From an uncultured Flavobacteriales bacterium (GTDB lineage Bacteria > Bacteroidota > Bacteroidia > Flavobacteriales_D > Crocinitomicaceae): DNA of 64,000 nt. The notes under the pieces are model-generated. The model had not been told where the DNA came from. It saw only the letters and a list, made by a program, of their open reading frames with translations, and made no database searches. Below are positions 16,810 to 25,575 of this stretch, in pieces. The stretch lies in the NCBI GenBank assembly GCA_903939755.1, contig CAJAII010000077.1:1-64000 (forward strand). The letters run 5' to 3'. How positions within the stretch are numbered: the first letter of the stretch is position 1; each line of letters begins with the position of its first letter. The position numbers were made by a program, and so were the translations under genes.

Positions 16810-17376
16810 CTAACTATTTTCCTCAGATATTCTTTGATGTATCGGCAGGAATTCATCAATATAACTCACAATCCTTTCATCATTTGAAGATGTCATAAAC
16901 AATAATTGCTTGCATTTAGGCAAACTTTCTGCTATCCTGCCAATAAAACCACGCCAACCGTATTTTACTTGAACATCCATTTTAAGCACAACAAACAATT
17001 TTAATTTGCTGATGTTAAAGCCATTCTGGAAATACATTTCACACACACGTCGGGAAGTTCCCACGATGATTTCTGTTCCATCATATAGGTCATTTCGTTG
17101 CTTTACCTTATTTCCTTTTTCCAAAATCAAGTCTAGGGTTAAATCTCTTTCCTTAATAAAAGGCGCTAAAGAGGTGGCCAATTCTTGGGCGGCGATATTG
17201 TCCGAACATAAAATTATCATTCTTGGTGCGCCCTCTTCAGGTGTAGGAATGGAATGCAAAATAAGCGCTTCAATCATGGAGATGTTTATTTCACTTGATT
17301 CACAAACAGCCGAGGATCCTGACTTTAACGCTTTTAATACATTTGCTTGAAATGCAGTACTACTATCCAAACTCAT
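16810..17376 (-). CDS. Degenerate single-domain DEAD-box helicase-like protein
   Basis: A 188-residue protein resembling only the first RecA-like domain of DEAD-box helicases. The N-terminal FQANVLKALKSG part matches the Q-motif/motif I region, MIILCSDNIAAQELA motif Ia, EIIVGTSRRVCEM motif Ib (TPGR), KLKLFVVLKMD the DEAD position and LLFMTSSN the SAT motif. The Walker A lysine/threonine is missing (SSAVCESSE stands where xxGxGKT is expected) and DEAD is replaced, so ATPase activity is unlikely. There is no second RecA domain. Similar short proteins occur in other flavobacteria. Its start overlaps the MazG-like stop by 4 bases. It may be an RNA-binding or regulatory pseudo-helicase. Confidence 0.65.
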   Translation of the reverse strand: MSLDSSTAFQANVLKALKSGSSAVCESSEINISMIEALILHSIPTPEEGAPRMIILCSDNIAAQELATSLAPFIKERDLTLDLILEKGNKVKQRNDLYDGTEIIVGTSRRVCEMYFQNGFNISKLKLFVVLKMDVQVKYGWRGFIGRIAESLPKCKQLLFMTSSNDERIVSYIDEFLPIHQRISEENS

Positions 17377-17699
17377 ATTAACTTCGGATTATTAACATGT
17401 CTAAGCTCATCTCTCGTTGTTTTTTTCTTTAAATTTAATTCCATCGCCTTTGTTAAATCAACTCCGGTTTGATTGGCAATGCAAATAAGGACAAAAAGCA
17501 CATCGGCTAATTCATCCCCTAAATCAATCTTTTTGTCTGATTCTTTTTCGCTTTGTTCCCCATATCTGCGTGCCATAATTCGCGCTACCTCCCCTACTTC
17601 TTCCGTCAAAATGGCGGTGTTGGTTAATTCGCTAAAATACCGCACTCCATATTGCTTTATCCAAGCGTCTACGGTTTTTTGTGCTTCTTCAATTGTCAT
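17373..17699 (-). CDS. MazG-like nucleotide pyrophosphohydrolase
   Basis: A 108-residue all-alpha NTP pyrophosphohydrolase. The metal-binding motif is complete: E33, E34 and E37 in TEEVGEVAR, then E63 and D66 in DLGDELADVLF, separated by a charged loop (ESDKK). Single-domain MazG-like enzymes hydrolyse (d)NTPs to monophosphates and pyrophosphate, cleaning up aberrant nucleotides. It lies between riboflavin synthase (1 base gap) and the degenerate helicase (4-base overlap), suggesting one operon. The true nucleotide substrate is not predictable from sequence. Confidence 0.87.
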   Translation of the reverse strand: MTIEEAQKTVDAWIKQYGVRYFSELTNTAILTEEVGEVARIMARRYGEQSEKESDKKIDLGDELADVLFVLICIANQTGVDLTKAMELNLKKKTTRDELRHVNNPKLI

Positions 17700-17700
17700 G

Positions 17701-18297
17701 TTAATTCGATTTAGTTACTGATAACCATTTGGAAACATATTTACCAATCACATCAAATTCAAGATTAACCGTATCACCAATCTTCATCTCATGAAAATTG
17801 GTGTTATGATAGGTATAAGGAATGATACAAACTGAAAAAGAATCTTTGTCTGAATTCACTACGGTTAAGCTTGTTCCATTAATGGTAATTGACCCTTTTT
17901 CAACCGTAATTTCCTTAGATTGGTGGGAAAAATTATATTTCCAACTTCCATTCTCTTCTAAAACGTTGGTACAAGTTGCAATACAATCTACATGTCCCTG
18001 AACGATATGCCCATCAATGCGCCCGTTCATCAACATTGAACGTTCGAGATTTACCTTCGTTCCTACTAGCCAATTCGATAAATTAGTCACCGACAAGGTT
18101 TCTTTTATTGCTGTTACCACATAAGATGAATTAGCCTTATCGATATCAACTACAGTAAGGCAACATCCGTTATGGGCGACACTTTGGTCTACTTTTAATT
18201 GGTCGGTAAAAGCGGCCTTTATAGTAAAATTCACATTGTCTTTTTCTATTTGAATGGCGACTACAACACCCATTTCTTCAATTATTCCAGTGAACAT
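17701..18297 (-). CDS. ribE: Riboflavin synthase, alpha chain
   Basis: A 198-residue enzyme that converts two 6,7-dimethyl-8-ribityllumazines to riboflavin plus a pyrimidine. It starts with the diagnostic MFTGIIEE and has two lumazine-binding repeats: the first holds AHNGCCLTVVDI (about 42-53), and the second begins at GHIVQGHVD and holds NGTSLTVV. The length is typical. It is the first gene of the ribE-mazG-like run. No FMN riboswitch is visible upstream. A TACTTTTG box (18322-18329, minus strand) is the likely -7 element. Other riboflavin genes are not in the window. Confidence 0.94.
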   Translation of the reverse strand: MFTGIIEEMGVVVAIQIEKDNVNFTIKAAFTDQLKVDQSVAHNGCCLTVVDIDKANSSYVVTAIKETLSVTNLSNWLVGTKVNLERSMLMNGRIDGHIVQGHVDCIATCTNVLEENGSWKYNFSHQSKEITVEKGSITINGTSLTVVNSDKDSFSVCIIPYTYHNTNFHEMKIGDTVNLEFDVIGKYVSKWLSVTKSN

Positions 18298-18321
18298 AAC
18301 ACGCTTTAATTAATTAATCCT

Positions 18322-18329
18322 CAAAAGTA
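18322..18329 (-). promoter_or_regulatory. -7 promoter element (TACTTTTG) for ribE
   Basis: On the minus strand this reads TACTTTTG, a TAnnTTTG match, 24 bases upstream of the ribE start. No clear -33 partner was seen. Confidence 0.45.
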
Positions 18330-18343
18330 AGGGGATAATTGGA

Positions 18344-19030
18344 CTATGCCAAAGTTAATTTATAACCGACACCACGAATTGAGTGAAAAAACTGAGGTTC
18401 TTTGGGGTCAATTTCAAAAATTTTTCGAAAAGACAATATATAATTATCAATTGTACGTGGCGTTGGAAACTTATCCAACCCCCAAATAGCATCTAAAATC
18501 TCATCTCGTGAAACAACTCGTCCGACATTCACGGAAAAAAGACGCAATAGATCAACTTCTCTTTTCGAAAAAGTAAGAATGTGCTTTTCTTGCGAATCAC
18601 TTACTTCAAACGTTTGGAAATTAATTGATTTGGAACCAATAGTAAAAATATTTTGTGCCGTTGATTTTAATTGAATTGATAATAAAATTTTTACCCTTAA
18701 TAACAGCTCTTCTAAATCAAAAGGCTTTGGCAAATAATCATTTCCACCTGCTTTTAAACCCACTACTCTATCTGGAGTTGTCCCTTTAGCTGAAAGAAAC
18801 AATATCGGCACATCACTCCACTTTCTTATTTCCTTACAAACTTGAATTCCATTGTATCCGGGTAGCATAACATCTAAAATGACCAAATCGCTCTCCCCCA
18901 AATCTTTGGCATTATCAAAGGCTTCCGTTCCCGATTTTATTCCTATCACTTCATAGCCATCATACTCTAAATTCAACTTAATTGAATCTAACAATACGGC
19001 CTCATCTTCTACTAAATAAATGCGTTTCAT
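18344..19030 (-). CDS. OmpR/PhoB-family response regulator (orphan)
   Basis: A 228-residue two-domain regulator. The receiver domain (1-115) has the acidic pair E9/D10, phospho-acceptor D53 (LVILDVMLPG), S80 and K102 (YLPKPF). The C-terminal winged-helix DNA-binding domain (about 130-228) ends with the RTIDNYILSFRK and HSIRGVGYKL motifs of the OmpR/PhoB group. No histidine kinase is adjacent, so it is an orphan whose partner and regulon are unknown. It is divergent from a secreted protease gene with about 60 bases between the starts, so it might regulate that gene; this is inference only. Confidence 0.9.
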   Translation of the reverse strand: MKRIYLVEDEAVLLDSIKLNLEYDGYEVIGIKSGTEAFDNAKDLGESDLVILDVMLPGYNGIQVCKEIRKWSDVPILFLSAKGTTPDRVVGLKAGGNDYLPKPFDLEELLLRVKILLSIQLKSTAQNIFTIGSKSINFQTFEVSDSQEKHILTFSKREVDLLRLFSVNVGRVVSRDEILDAIWGLDKFPTPRTIDNYILSFRKIFEIDPKEPQFFHSIRGVGYKLTLA

Positions 19031-19054
19031 TTCGCAATAATTAAACTATTATAT

Positions 19055-19062
19055 TATATTTG
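19055..19062 (+). promoter_or_regulatory. -7 promoter element (TATATTTG) for the secreted serine protease
   Basis: A TAnnTTTG match 29 bases upstream of the ATG at 19092, in the short region shared with the divergent response-regulator gene. Confidence 0.5.
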
Positions 19063-19091
19063 TCAGTGAAATTAATCAATAATACGTAACT

Positions 19092-21506
19092 ATGAAAATA
19101 CGCCTACTCTACATCGCCTTATTGCTTCTTATGATTAACACGAAAGGTTATTCACAAGAAAACATCCCTGTATTATCGAAGCAAATTTTTGATAAAAACA
19201 TTCCTCTAACTATTATTTCTGCACCGGAAATGAACGCTATCCACGCTGAAGACCTAGAGCGGGATAAAAATGGCGTGTTGTATCGTATTGGTGTAAATAG
19301 ACCTGCTAATATTTCCTTAACTAATACTGGCATCTGGAAGACCTTGCCTAATGGAGACCGACAATGGCAAATGCACATTAAATCTCCTGGTGCTGAAGCT
19401 ATCAGTTTCCTTTTTGAAGTATTTAAGATCTATGGCGGCACCACATTGAATATTCAGGACATTAATGGAAAACCATTACACAACACCCTAACATCAAAAG
19501 ATGTCGAGTCGCACTTTATGCAAAATGCAGCACTATGTTTTGGGGATGAAATGATTATGACCATTTATGAGCCTGCCTACACAAAATCATCGGAAATTTT
19601 CATTGATCGAATCATTTATAATTATAGAGCAACTGGCAATCCCAACGCACAAAAAATAAATGAATCGGAAGCGTGTGAAGTAAATGTTAACTGTAGCCCT
19701 GTTGGAAATAATTGGCAGGACGAAAAAAGAGGCGTAGCAAGAATTTATGTGGTTGAGGGTGGAGGTGCTGGATGGTGCACTGGCTCTGTTGTAAATAATA
19801 CAGCATTAGATTGCAAACCATTGTTTTTAACAGCGCTTCATTGTGGCGTTAGTGCTACTGCAGGAAATATGAATCAATGGAAATTCTATTTTCGCTATGA
19901 AGCTCCTACTTGTACTAATCCAAGTGTAGCAGGAACTTTAGATGATTATTTTATTACTGGTTGTGTTCGTTTGTCAGACTCAAATGATGGCGGTGGAACA
20001 TCTGGGTCCGATTTTCTTTTGGTTCAGATGGGTACGATTGCCAACCAAGCCGCTACCATAACCACCATGAAGTCCGCGAACTTTAATTGTTATTGGAACG
20101 GATGGGATGCAAACAATACGGCAACTACTGGTGGCACAGGGATTCACCACCCGGCAGGTGACATCAAAAAAATTTCCACCTTTAACGGAACTACCGTTTC
20201 AACAACATGGGGAGGTTCTGTATCAAACACGCACTGGAGATTAACTTGGTCAGCAAATTCAAATGGTCATGGCGTTACTGAAGGAGGTTCATCAGGTTCT
20301 CCTTTGTTTAATAACAGTTCCGGAAGAATTATTGGAACTCTTACGGGGGGAGGATCTTTTTGTACAGCATTAACTTCTCCAGATAGTTATGGAAAAATGT
20401 CTTATCATTGGACGAGTAATGGAACGCCAAACAACGAAAGATTAAAAACTCACCTTGACCCTGGAAACACTGGCTTATTGGTACTTAATGGTTCTAACGA
20501 TCCTTGTACAGCGGTTAATCCTACGGCACCTGTAGCTCAATTTAGCGCTACACCAACAACAGTAAATACAGGGGGAACAGTTAGTTTTACCGATTTAAGT
20601 TCTGGTTCTCCGACATCATGGGCTTGGACTATTTCAGGAAGTGGTTGGAGCTATACAGGTGGAACTTCAGCAACTTCACAAAACCCTCAAGTTATCTTTA
20701 ATACCGTAGGTCAATATACCGTTACTTTAGTAGCAAGCAATTCGATGGGAAGTGATAATGAAGTTAAAACAAATTACATAACCGTCACCCAACAAAGTGG
20801 ACCATGTGCTGGCTCATCTGCAACCTGCGATGAGTACATTAATAATGTCCTTTTAAACACGATTAACAACACAACCAATTGTTCAGCTGGTGGATTTGGC
20901 AATTATTCAGCAATGAGTACAACTTTAGCAAAGGGCTCACCTTATTCAATCACAGTTACACCAGCAATCGCTGGGACTCCTGGTGCTTATACCGATGATG
21001 AGATTGCTGTTTGGATAGATTACAACAACGACCTTGATTTTGCCGACGCTGGTGAGCAAATAGCCTATGTATTAGTTGCTGCTGGATGGAACAATGTCTT
21101 TAACTTTGTAGTACCCGCGACTGCAACAACTGCACTTGTCAACATGCGAGTACGTATTTCGTATTCTGTAGACGGCGCCATCATTCCTTGTGGCGAAAGC
21201 ACATATGGTGAGGTAGAAGATTACAAGGTAAATATCGTAGCTAGTTCTGGCCTCGAAGAAAATAATTTAGATGGATTATCCATCTATCCCAATCCTACGA
21301 ATGATTTTATTACAATTGATTTAACCTCAGGTAATGCCATTGTTAACGAAATTAAACTCGTAGATTTAACCGGAAAGACCTTATTAACGAGTACAATAAT
21401 TAATAATTCCACCAAATTAGATTTACATACGCTATCGGCAGGTGTATATCATGTCATTGTCAATACGAATTTGGGTTCAGTTACTCGAAAAATAATTAAA
21501 CTTTAA
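19092..21506 (+). CDS. Secreted lysyl-endopeptidase-like serine protease with PKD, GEVED and T9SS domains
   Basis: An 804-residue exported protease. After a signal peptide (1-21) and propeptide-like region comes a trypsin-fold domain with a full triad: H250 (LTALHCG), D307 (GSDFLLVQ) and S401 (GGSSGSP), as in Achromobacter-type lysyl endopeptidases. Many cysteines suggest disulfides. Then follow a PKD domain (about 481-565), a GEVED domain (about 575-718, ending YGEVEDYKV) and a type A sorting domain (IYPNPTND). It likely degrades external protein after T9SS export; Lys-C specificity is inferred from subgroup likeness. A strong terminator follows. Confidence 0.88.
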   Translation: MKIRLLYIALLLLMINTKGYSQENIPVLSKQIFDKNIPLTIISAPEMNAIHAEDLERDKNGVLYRIGVNRPANISLTNTGIWKTLPNGDRQWQMHIKSPGAEAISFLFEVFKIYGGTTLNIQDINGKPLHNTLTSKDVESHFMQNAALCFGDEMIMTIYEPAYTKSSEIFIDRIIYNYRATGNPNAQKINESEACEVNVNCSPVGNNWQDEKRGVARIYVVEGGGAGWCTGSVVNNTALDCKPLFLTALHCGVSATAGNMNQWKFYFRYEAPTCTNPSVAGTLDDYFITGCVRLSDSNDGGGTSGSDFLLVQMGTIANQAATITTMKSANFNCYWNGWDANNTATTGGTGIHHPAGDIKKISTFNGTTVSTTWGGSVSNTHWRLTWSANSNGHGVTEGGSSGSPLFNNSSGRIIGTLTGGGSFCTALTSPDSYGKMSYHWTSNGTPNNERLKTHLDPGNTGLLVLNGSNDPCTAVNPTAPVAQFSATPTTVNTGGTVSFTDLSSGSPTSWAWTISGSGWSYTGGTSATSQNPQVIFNTVGQYTVTLVASNSMGSDNEVKTNYITVTQQSGPCAGSSATCDEYINNVLLNTINNTTNCSAGGFGNYSAMSTTLAKGSPYSITVTPAIAGTPGAYTDDEIAVWIDYNNDLDFADAGEQIAYVLVAAGWNNVFNFVVPATATTALVNMRVRISYSVDGAIIPCGESTYGEVEDYKVNIVASSGLEENNLDGLSIYPNPTNDFITIDLTSGNAIVNEIKLVDLTGKTLLTSTIINNSTKLDLHTLSAGVYHVIVNTNLGSVTRKIIKL

Positions 21507-21521
21507 TTATTCAACTTCTTT

Positions 21522-21550
21522 AAAACCGCCAAAATTGGCGGTTTTTTTTT
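21522..21550 (+). terminator. Rho-independent terminator after the serine protease gene
   Basis: A perfect 9-bp stem AAAACCGCC / GGCGGTTTT around an AAAATT loop, followed by further T residues. It separates the protease gene from uvrC. Confidence 0.92.
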
Positions 21551-21572
21551 GCTTATATGCCAATAATCGTTC

Positions 21573-23381
21573 ATGAAAAGCACTAGTGAACATCTCGAAT
21601 ATATTAATAGTATGCCTGAGAAACCAGGCGTGTATAAATACTTTTCAATAAATGAAAAGATCCTATACGTTGGAAAAGCAAAAAACTTAAAAAAGCGCGT
21701 AGGTTCGTATTTTAACAAAAACATAGTTGATGCCAAAACACGAATACTCGTAAAGCAAATTTTTCGCATTGAATACCTAATTGTTGATACGGAATTAGAT
21801 GCATTATTATTAGAGAATAACCTCATCAAAACCTATCAGCCGAAATATAATATTCTGCTAAAGGATGACAAGACCTTCCCTTGGATAGGAATAAAAAATG
21901 AATCCTATCCAAGAATTATTACAACGCGAAAAAAAATAGCAGATGGTACACAATACTATGGGCCTTACGCTAATGTAAAAATGATGAACACGCTTCTTAC
22001 CCTCATAAAAGAAACCTATACCCTCCGGACATGCAATTATGAGTTAAGTAAGAAAAATATTGAGTCAAAAAAGTTTAATGTCTGCTTAGATTATCATATT
22101 GGGAAGTGCAAAGGCCCATGTATCAATGAACAAAGCGAAAGTGAATACCAAGAAAGTATCGAACAAATAGAACAACTTTTGAAAGGGAAGACCTTTTCAC
22201 TTATTCAAACCTTAAAATCAAAAATGCGAATCGCTTCTGAAGCATTGCTATTTGAGAAAGCACAAGAATATAAAAATATTATATTTCAAATAGAAAAATA
22301 CAAATCAAAATCAACAGTTGCTTCTGGACAATTATATGATATAGATGTATTGGGAGTAATCGAAGATGAGAAATCATTTTTCATTAATTATTTGGTGGTC
22401 GTGGAGGGCGCAATAATTCATGGATTTTCAGCTGAAATAACAAAAAAATTGAACGAGTCAAAAGCAGATGTAATCGCTTATACACTTCCTGAACTCCGCC
22501 TTCGATATGGAAGTAATAGTAAAGAGGTGATTTTATCAGAGTCAATAGCCATTTCCTTTGAAGATTTTATGCTAACAATACCATCGAGAGGGGATAAAAA
22601 ACAATTGTTAGAACTGTCACTCAAAAACGCCACTTTTTTTCGTTTAGATCAACGCAAAAAAGAGCGATTACTTTCTCCAGAAAGAAATACGGAAAGGATC
22701 TTGGATCAATTAAAACGCGACTTTAAATTAACGACTACGCCAATACATATTGAGTGTTTTGATAATTCAAATTTACAAGGAACCAATGCTGTATCTGCCT
22801 GTGTTGTTTTTAAAAATGGGAAGCCTAGTAAAAAAGATTACCGCCACTTTTTAATAAAAACAGTAGATGGCCCCGATGATTTCGCCTCTATGCGAGAAGT
22901 GGTTTACAGGCGCTATAAACGCATGCTAACCGAAAAAGAGTCGTTGCCAAACTTGATTGTTATTGATGGCGGGAAAGGACAGCTTAGCGCAGCAATGGAG
23001 TCAATTGATGAATTAGGATTAAGGGGACAAATTACCGTAATTGGCATTGCTAAAAAACTAGAAGAAATCTTTTTCCCTGGAGATAGTTACCCTTTATATA
23101 TTGACAAAAAGTCAGAAAGCTTAAAAGTAATTCAACACCTTCGGAATGAAGCGCACCGTTTTGGGATAACACATCACAGAAACTTAAGAAGTAAAAATAG
23201 CATCACCTCATCATTATTAAGCATTCCAGGGATTGGCGATAAAACAATGGAGAAACTATTTCAACTATTTAAAACCGTAAAAGGGATTAAGGAAGCAACT
23301 GAAAAAGAAGTGGAGGAAGCGATTGGAAAAGCTAAAACAAGGCAACTCAACGCTCATTTTAAACAGGGAATTAACGAATAA
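21573..23381 (+). CDS. uvrC: Excinuclease ABC subunit C
   Basis: A 602-residue nucleotide excision repair nuclease that makes both incisions around a UvrB-marked lesion. The N-terminal GIY-YIG domain (PGVYKYF and YVGKAKNLKKRV, about 16-45), cysteine-containing region, UVR motif (about 205-240), RNase H-like C-terminal nuclease (ECFDNSNLQG, VIDGGKGQL, HRFGITHHR) and helix-hairpin-helix (SIPGIGDKT, about 550) are all present. Length is normal. Its 3' end overlaps the convergent metalloprotease gene by 11 bases. It starts 22 bases after a terminator; no clear promoter motif was identified there. Confidence 0.96.
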   Translation: MKSTSEHLEYINSMPEKPGVYKYFSINEKILYVGKAKNLKKRVGSYFNKNIVDAKTRILVKQIFRIEYLIVDTELDALLLENNLIKTYQPKYNILLKDDKTFPWIGIKNESYPRIITTRKKIADGTQYYGPYANVKMMNTLLTLIKETYTLRTCNYELSKKNIESKKFNVCLDYHIGKCKGPCINEQSESEYQESIEQIEQLLKGKTFSLIQTLKSKMRIASEALLFEKAQEYKNIIFQIEKYKSKSTVASGQLYDIDVLGVIEDEKSFFINYLVVVEGAIIHGFSAEITKKLNESKADVIAYTLPELRLRYGSNSKEVILSESIAISFEDFMLTIPSRGDKKQLLELSLKNATFFRLDQRKKERLLSPERNTERILDQLKRDFKLTTTPIHIECFDNSNLQGTNAVSACVVFKNGKPSKKDYRHFLIKTVDGPDDFASMREVVYRRYKRMLTEKESLPNLIVIDGGKGQLSAAMESIDELGLRGQITVIGIAKKLEEIFFPGDSYPLYIDKKSESLKVIQHLRNEAHRFGITHHRNLRSKNSITSSLLSIPGIGDKTMEKLFQLFKTVKGIKEATEKEVEEAIGKAKTRQLNAHFKQGINE

Positions 23382-25536
23382 TAAAAGGAAGAGTAACAGA
23401 TCTGCCTTCAGAAATTAATTGAATAAGGTAAGAACCTCCCGATAATTTCTGTGTGTCTAACACCAATAAGTTTTCTCCTTCAATAGCCATGATTGCATTT
23501 CCCTGTAAAAACTTACCGGTAATGTCTAACATTTTATAATGAATGGCCGTATTTAACTGAGCGTTAAACTGAACCGTGATTGCTTCCTCAGCAGGATTGG
23601 GGAAAATTGAAACACCATTAACAAGCCCCTCCATATCAGAAATAGTTGCTATTTGAACTATTTCATCTGATGGACCTCCGGCATATAAATTAATGTCATC
23701 TAAATAGAAATTATTCCCTCCTTCCCCTTCAAATCGAAAACGCATTCTAAAATCTGAAGTGAAATAATTGTTTGTCACATTCGGCATATGAACCGTTACC
23801 CAATCAGCATTTGAAGTCGGAGTCCAAGAACTTACTGATGCATACGAAGATAATAGATTGCCGCTAATAGTTTTTCGCTGCGCCCAAGTATTCCCACAAT
23901 TATTTGTAATAAAAACCTTCAAGTATTCGAAATCATCAACCGTTCTTTTTCGGTATGCATAGCGAAAACTCAAGGTCACAATACCGCTATCTGGAATAAT
24001 GGAGAGGTCAATTGGCGCACTAATTAATTCGTCAATATTGGAAGGGTTCTGACCAAAATTTCCAAGTTTTGCACATTTAATTCCAGTATACGCAGTATTA
24101 TTACCCAGCTCAAATTCATTATTACTATTTGGATTATATATTTCCCAGTTGGGCAAATTTGCCAGCGTCGTGTAGGATTCAAACCCTTCCCAAAATGGAA
24201 GCGAAGTTGGAGAAGGAAGAACGCGGATGTAATTAGCTTTCGTTTCAACATCGTTTGTCGTTCCATCCGTTGCAGTAAGCGTGACAGGATATAAGCCAGG
24301 TAGATTATACGTTACGTTTGGATTAGCAATAGAAGAGGAGGATGGATTGCCACCTATAAAACTCCAAACTCGGCTAGTTACCAAATTAAACGAAGCATCT
24401 AAAAACCCTACAGATTGACCTTGACAAATCGTTGTTTGGTCTGCGGTGAAATCTGCATTACATAACGTGAGAAAGCCTCCTGCACCGGTCGCTAAGAGAT
24501 TAGACGCCGACCATAAATTAGATCGTCCGGTATTATTGGATTGTAAAGCCGTTCGCATGCGTGTTTTTTGTCCTTCGGTAAACATTTTAGAGCAATACGA
24601 GTAATCCATGTAATTTTCTACATTGTCGCGGATATCAAATCCCCAATAAGCATTATCCGAATTACAGGTGTTGGAGTTCAACACACAGGCCTGTACACCA
24701 ATACAGTTTGGGGTATCGGCAACGCCATCGTCCGTATCGCAATTGCTCGCAAGAGCAGGATTATTTGTAGAACCCCAGGTGTGTGGTAAATTTAACCAGT
24801 GGCCTACTTCATGCGTTAATACCCTAGCGTGAGAAACAGAACTGGTTCCTACAGCACCCAAATAATTATGCAAAATCCAAATACCATTGGTCATATTAGT
24901 GGCCGAATTACCCGATGGATAAGAAGTATATCCTGCAGCGCCACCAATATCGCCACAAACAAAGACATTCAGGTAATTATTTCCTGGCCATTGCCCTTGA
25001 TATACATTGTTCCCGCTGATAATGACATCCACTTGATCATTTCCATTATCGCCGATATAGCTAAAAGGAGATAAAGTACGTGTTACTCCATTGAAACAGG
25101 CACCATTTGGAGCTTTAGTCGCTAGTACAAATTCCACTTCGATATCTGCTGGCATTCCCATAAATTCAGCATGAACAGTCAACGCATCGAGGTTTTGAAG
25201 TCTATAATCGCGGTTTAAATTAGCTAAGCCACTTATTATTTGCTCATGCGAAATGTTTTCGATTCCATTATTATGAAGGACGTGAAAGACCACAGGGATT
25301 TTATAAACAATTCCCTTTTCGATAGGAATTTTAGAAAGTTTTTGAATTTCGGCCTGATCTTTCTCATACTGCACAGCAAAAGCTGAATCCTTCAGCGACT
25401 CGATTAATTTTATATGCTGGTGGCAATACTCAACACTTTCTCCTTCCCTAGCATTGGAAGGATCAACTGTTTTTTTTTGGGCTGATACCGTAATAAATGA
25501 TGCAATAAAACAAGAAAATAAAAGTATGTTTTTCAT
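23371..25536 (-). CDS. Secreted M43-type zinc metalloprotease, paralogue 1 (T9SS cargo)
   Basis: A 721-residue protease with a signal peptide (1-19), a propeptide containing EYCHQH, and a metzincin catalytic domain: HEVGHWLNLPH (H242, E243, H246, H252) followed by the Met-turn ENYMDYSYC. The glycine usual in HExxHxxGxxH is asparagine here. Downstream are a PKD-like domain (about 355-440), a jelly-roll/MAM-like domain (about 445-625) and a type A sorting domain (IFPNPAEE). It resembles pappalysin/ulilysin-type M43 enzymes that cleave extracellular proteins. The neighbouring gene is a clear paralogue. The propeptide cysteine could hold the enzyme inactive (inference). Confidence 0.88.
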   Translation of the reverse strand: MKNILLFSCFIASFITVSAQKKTVDPSNAREGESVEYCHQHIKLIESLKDSAFAVQYEKDQAEIQKLSKIPIEKGIVYKIPVVFHVLHNNGIENISHEQIISGLANLNRDYRLQNLDALTVHAEFMGMPADIEVEFVLATKAPNGACFNGVTRTLSPFSYIGDNGNDQVDVIISGNNVYQGQWPGNNYLNVFVCGDIGGAAGYTSYPSGNSATNMTNGIWILHNYLGAVGTSSVSHARVLTHEVGHWLNLPHTWGSTNNPALASNCDTDDGVADTPNCIGVQACVLNSNTCNSDNAYWGFDIRDNVENYMDYSYCSKMFTEGQKTRMRTALQSNNTGRSNLWSASNLLATGAGGFLTLCNADFTADQTTICQGQSVGFLDASFNLVTSRVWSFIGGNPSSSSIANPNVTYNLPGLYPVTLTATDGTTNDVETKANYIRVLPSPTSLPFWEGFESYTTLANLPNWEIYNPNSNNEFELGNNTAYTGIKCAKLGNFGQNPSNIDELISAPIDLSIIPDSGIVTLSFRYAYRKRTVDDFEYLKVFITNNCGNTWAQRKTISGNLLSSYASVSSWTPTSNADWVTVHMPNVTNNYFTSDFRMRFRFEGEGGNNFYLDDINLYAGGPSDEIVQIATISDMEGLVNGVSIFPNPAEEAITVQFNAQLNTAIHYKMLDITGKFLQGNAIMAIEGENLLVLDTQKLSGGSYLIQLISEGRSVTLPFIIR

Positions 25537-25575
25537 TAAATTGTTTTATTGGTTAATGACCTTTATTGTTTATAA

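Noticed and set aside
17006-17350. Open frame on the plus strand opposite the pseudo-helicase gene
   Set aside because: It is antisense to a gene with recognisable motif order and has no family features of its own.
16810-17699. DEAD-box-like plus MazG-like genes as a defence island
   Set aside because: No nuclease, methylase or other defence marker is present, and the run starts with riboflavin synthase; the helicase domain is catalytically dead.
18298-18343. FMN riboswitch upstream of ribE
   Set aside because: The space is under 50 bases and holds only a promoter-like box; too short for the aptamer.
24829-25074. Plus-strand open frames over the M43 protease genes
   Set aside because: They mirror the conserved coding frame on the minus strand and contain low-complexity Ile/Arg-rich translations.
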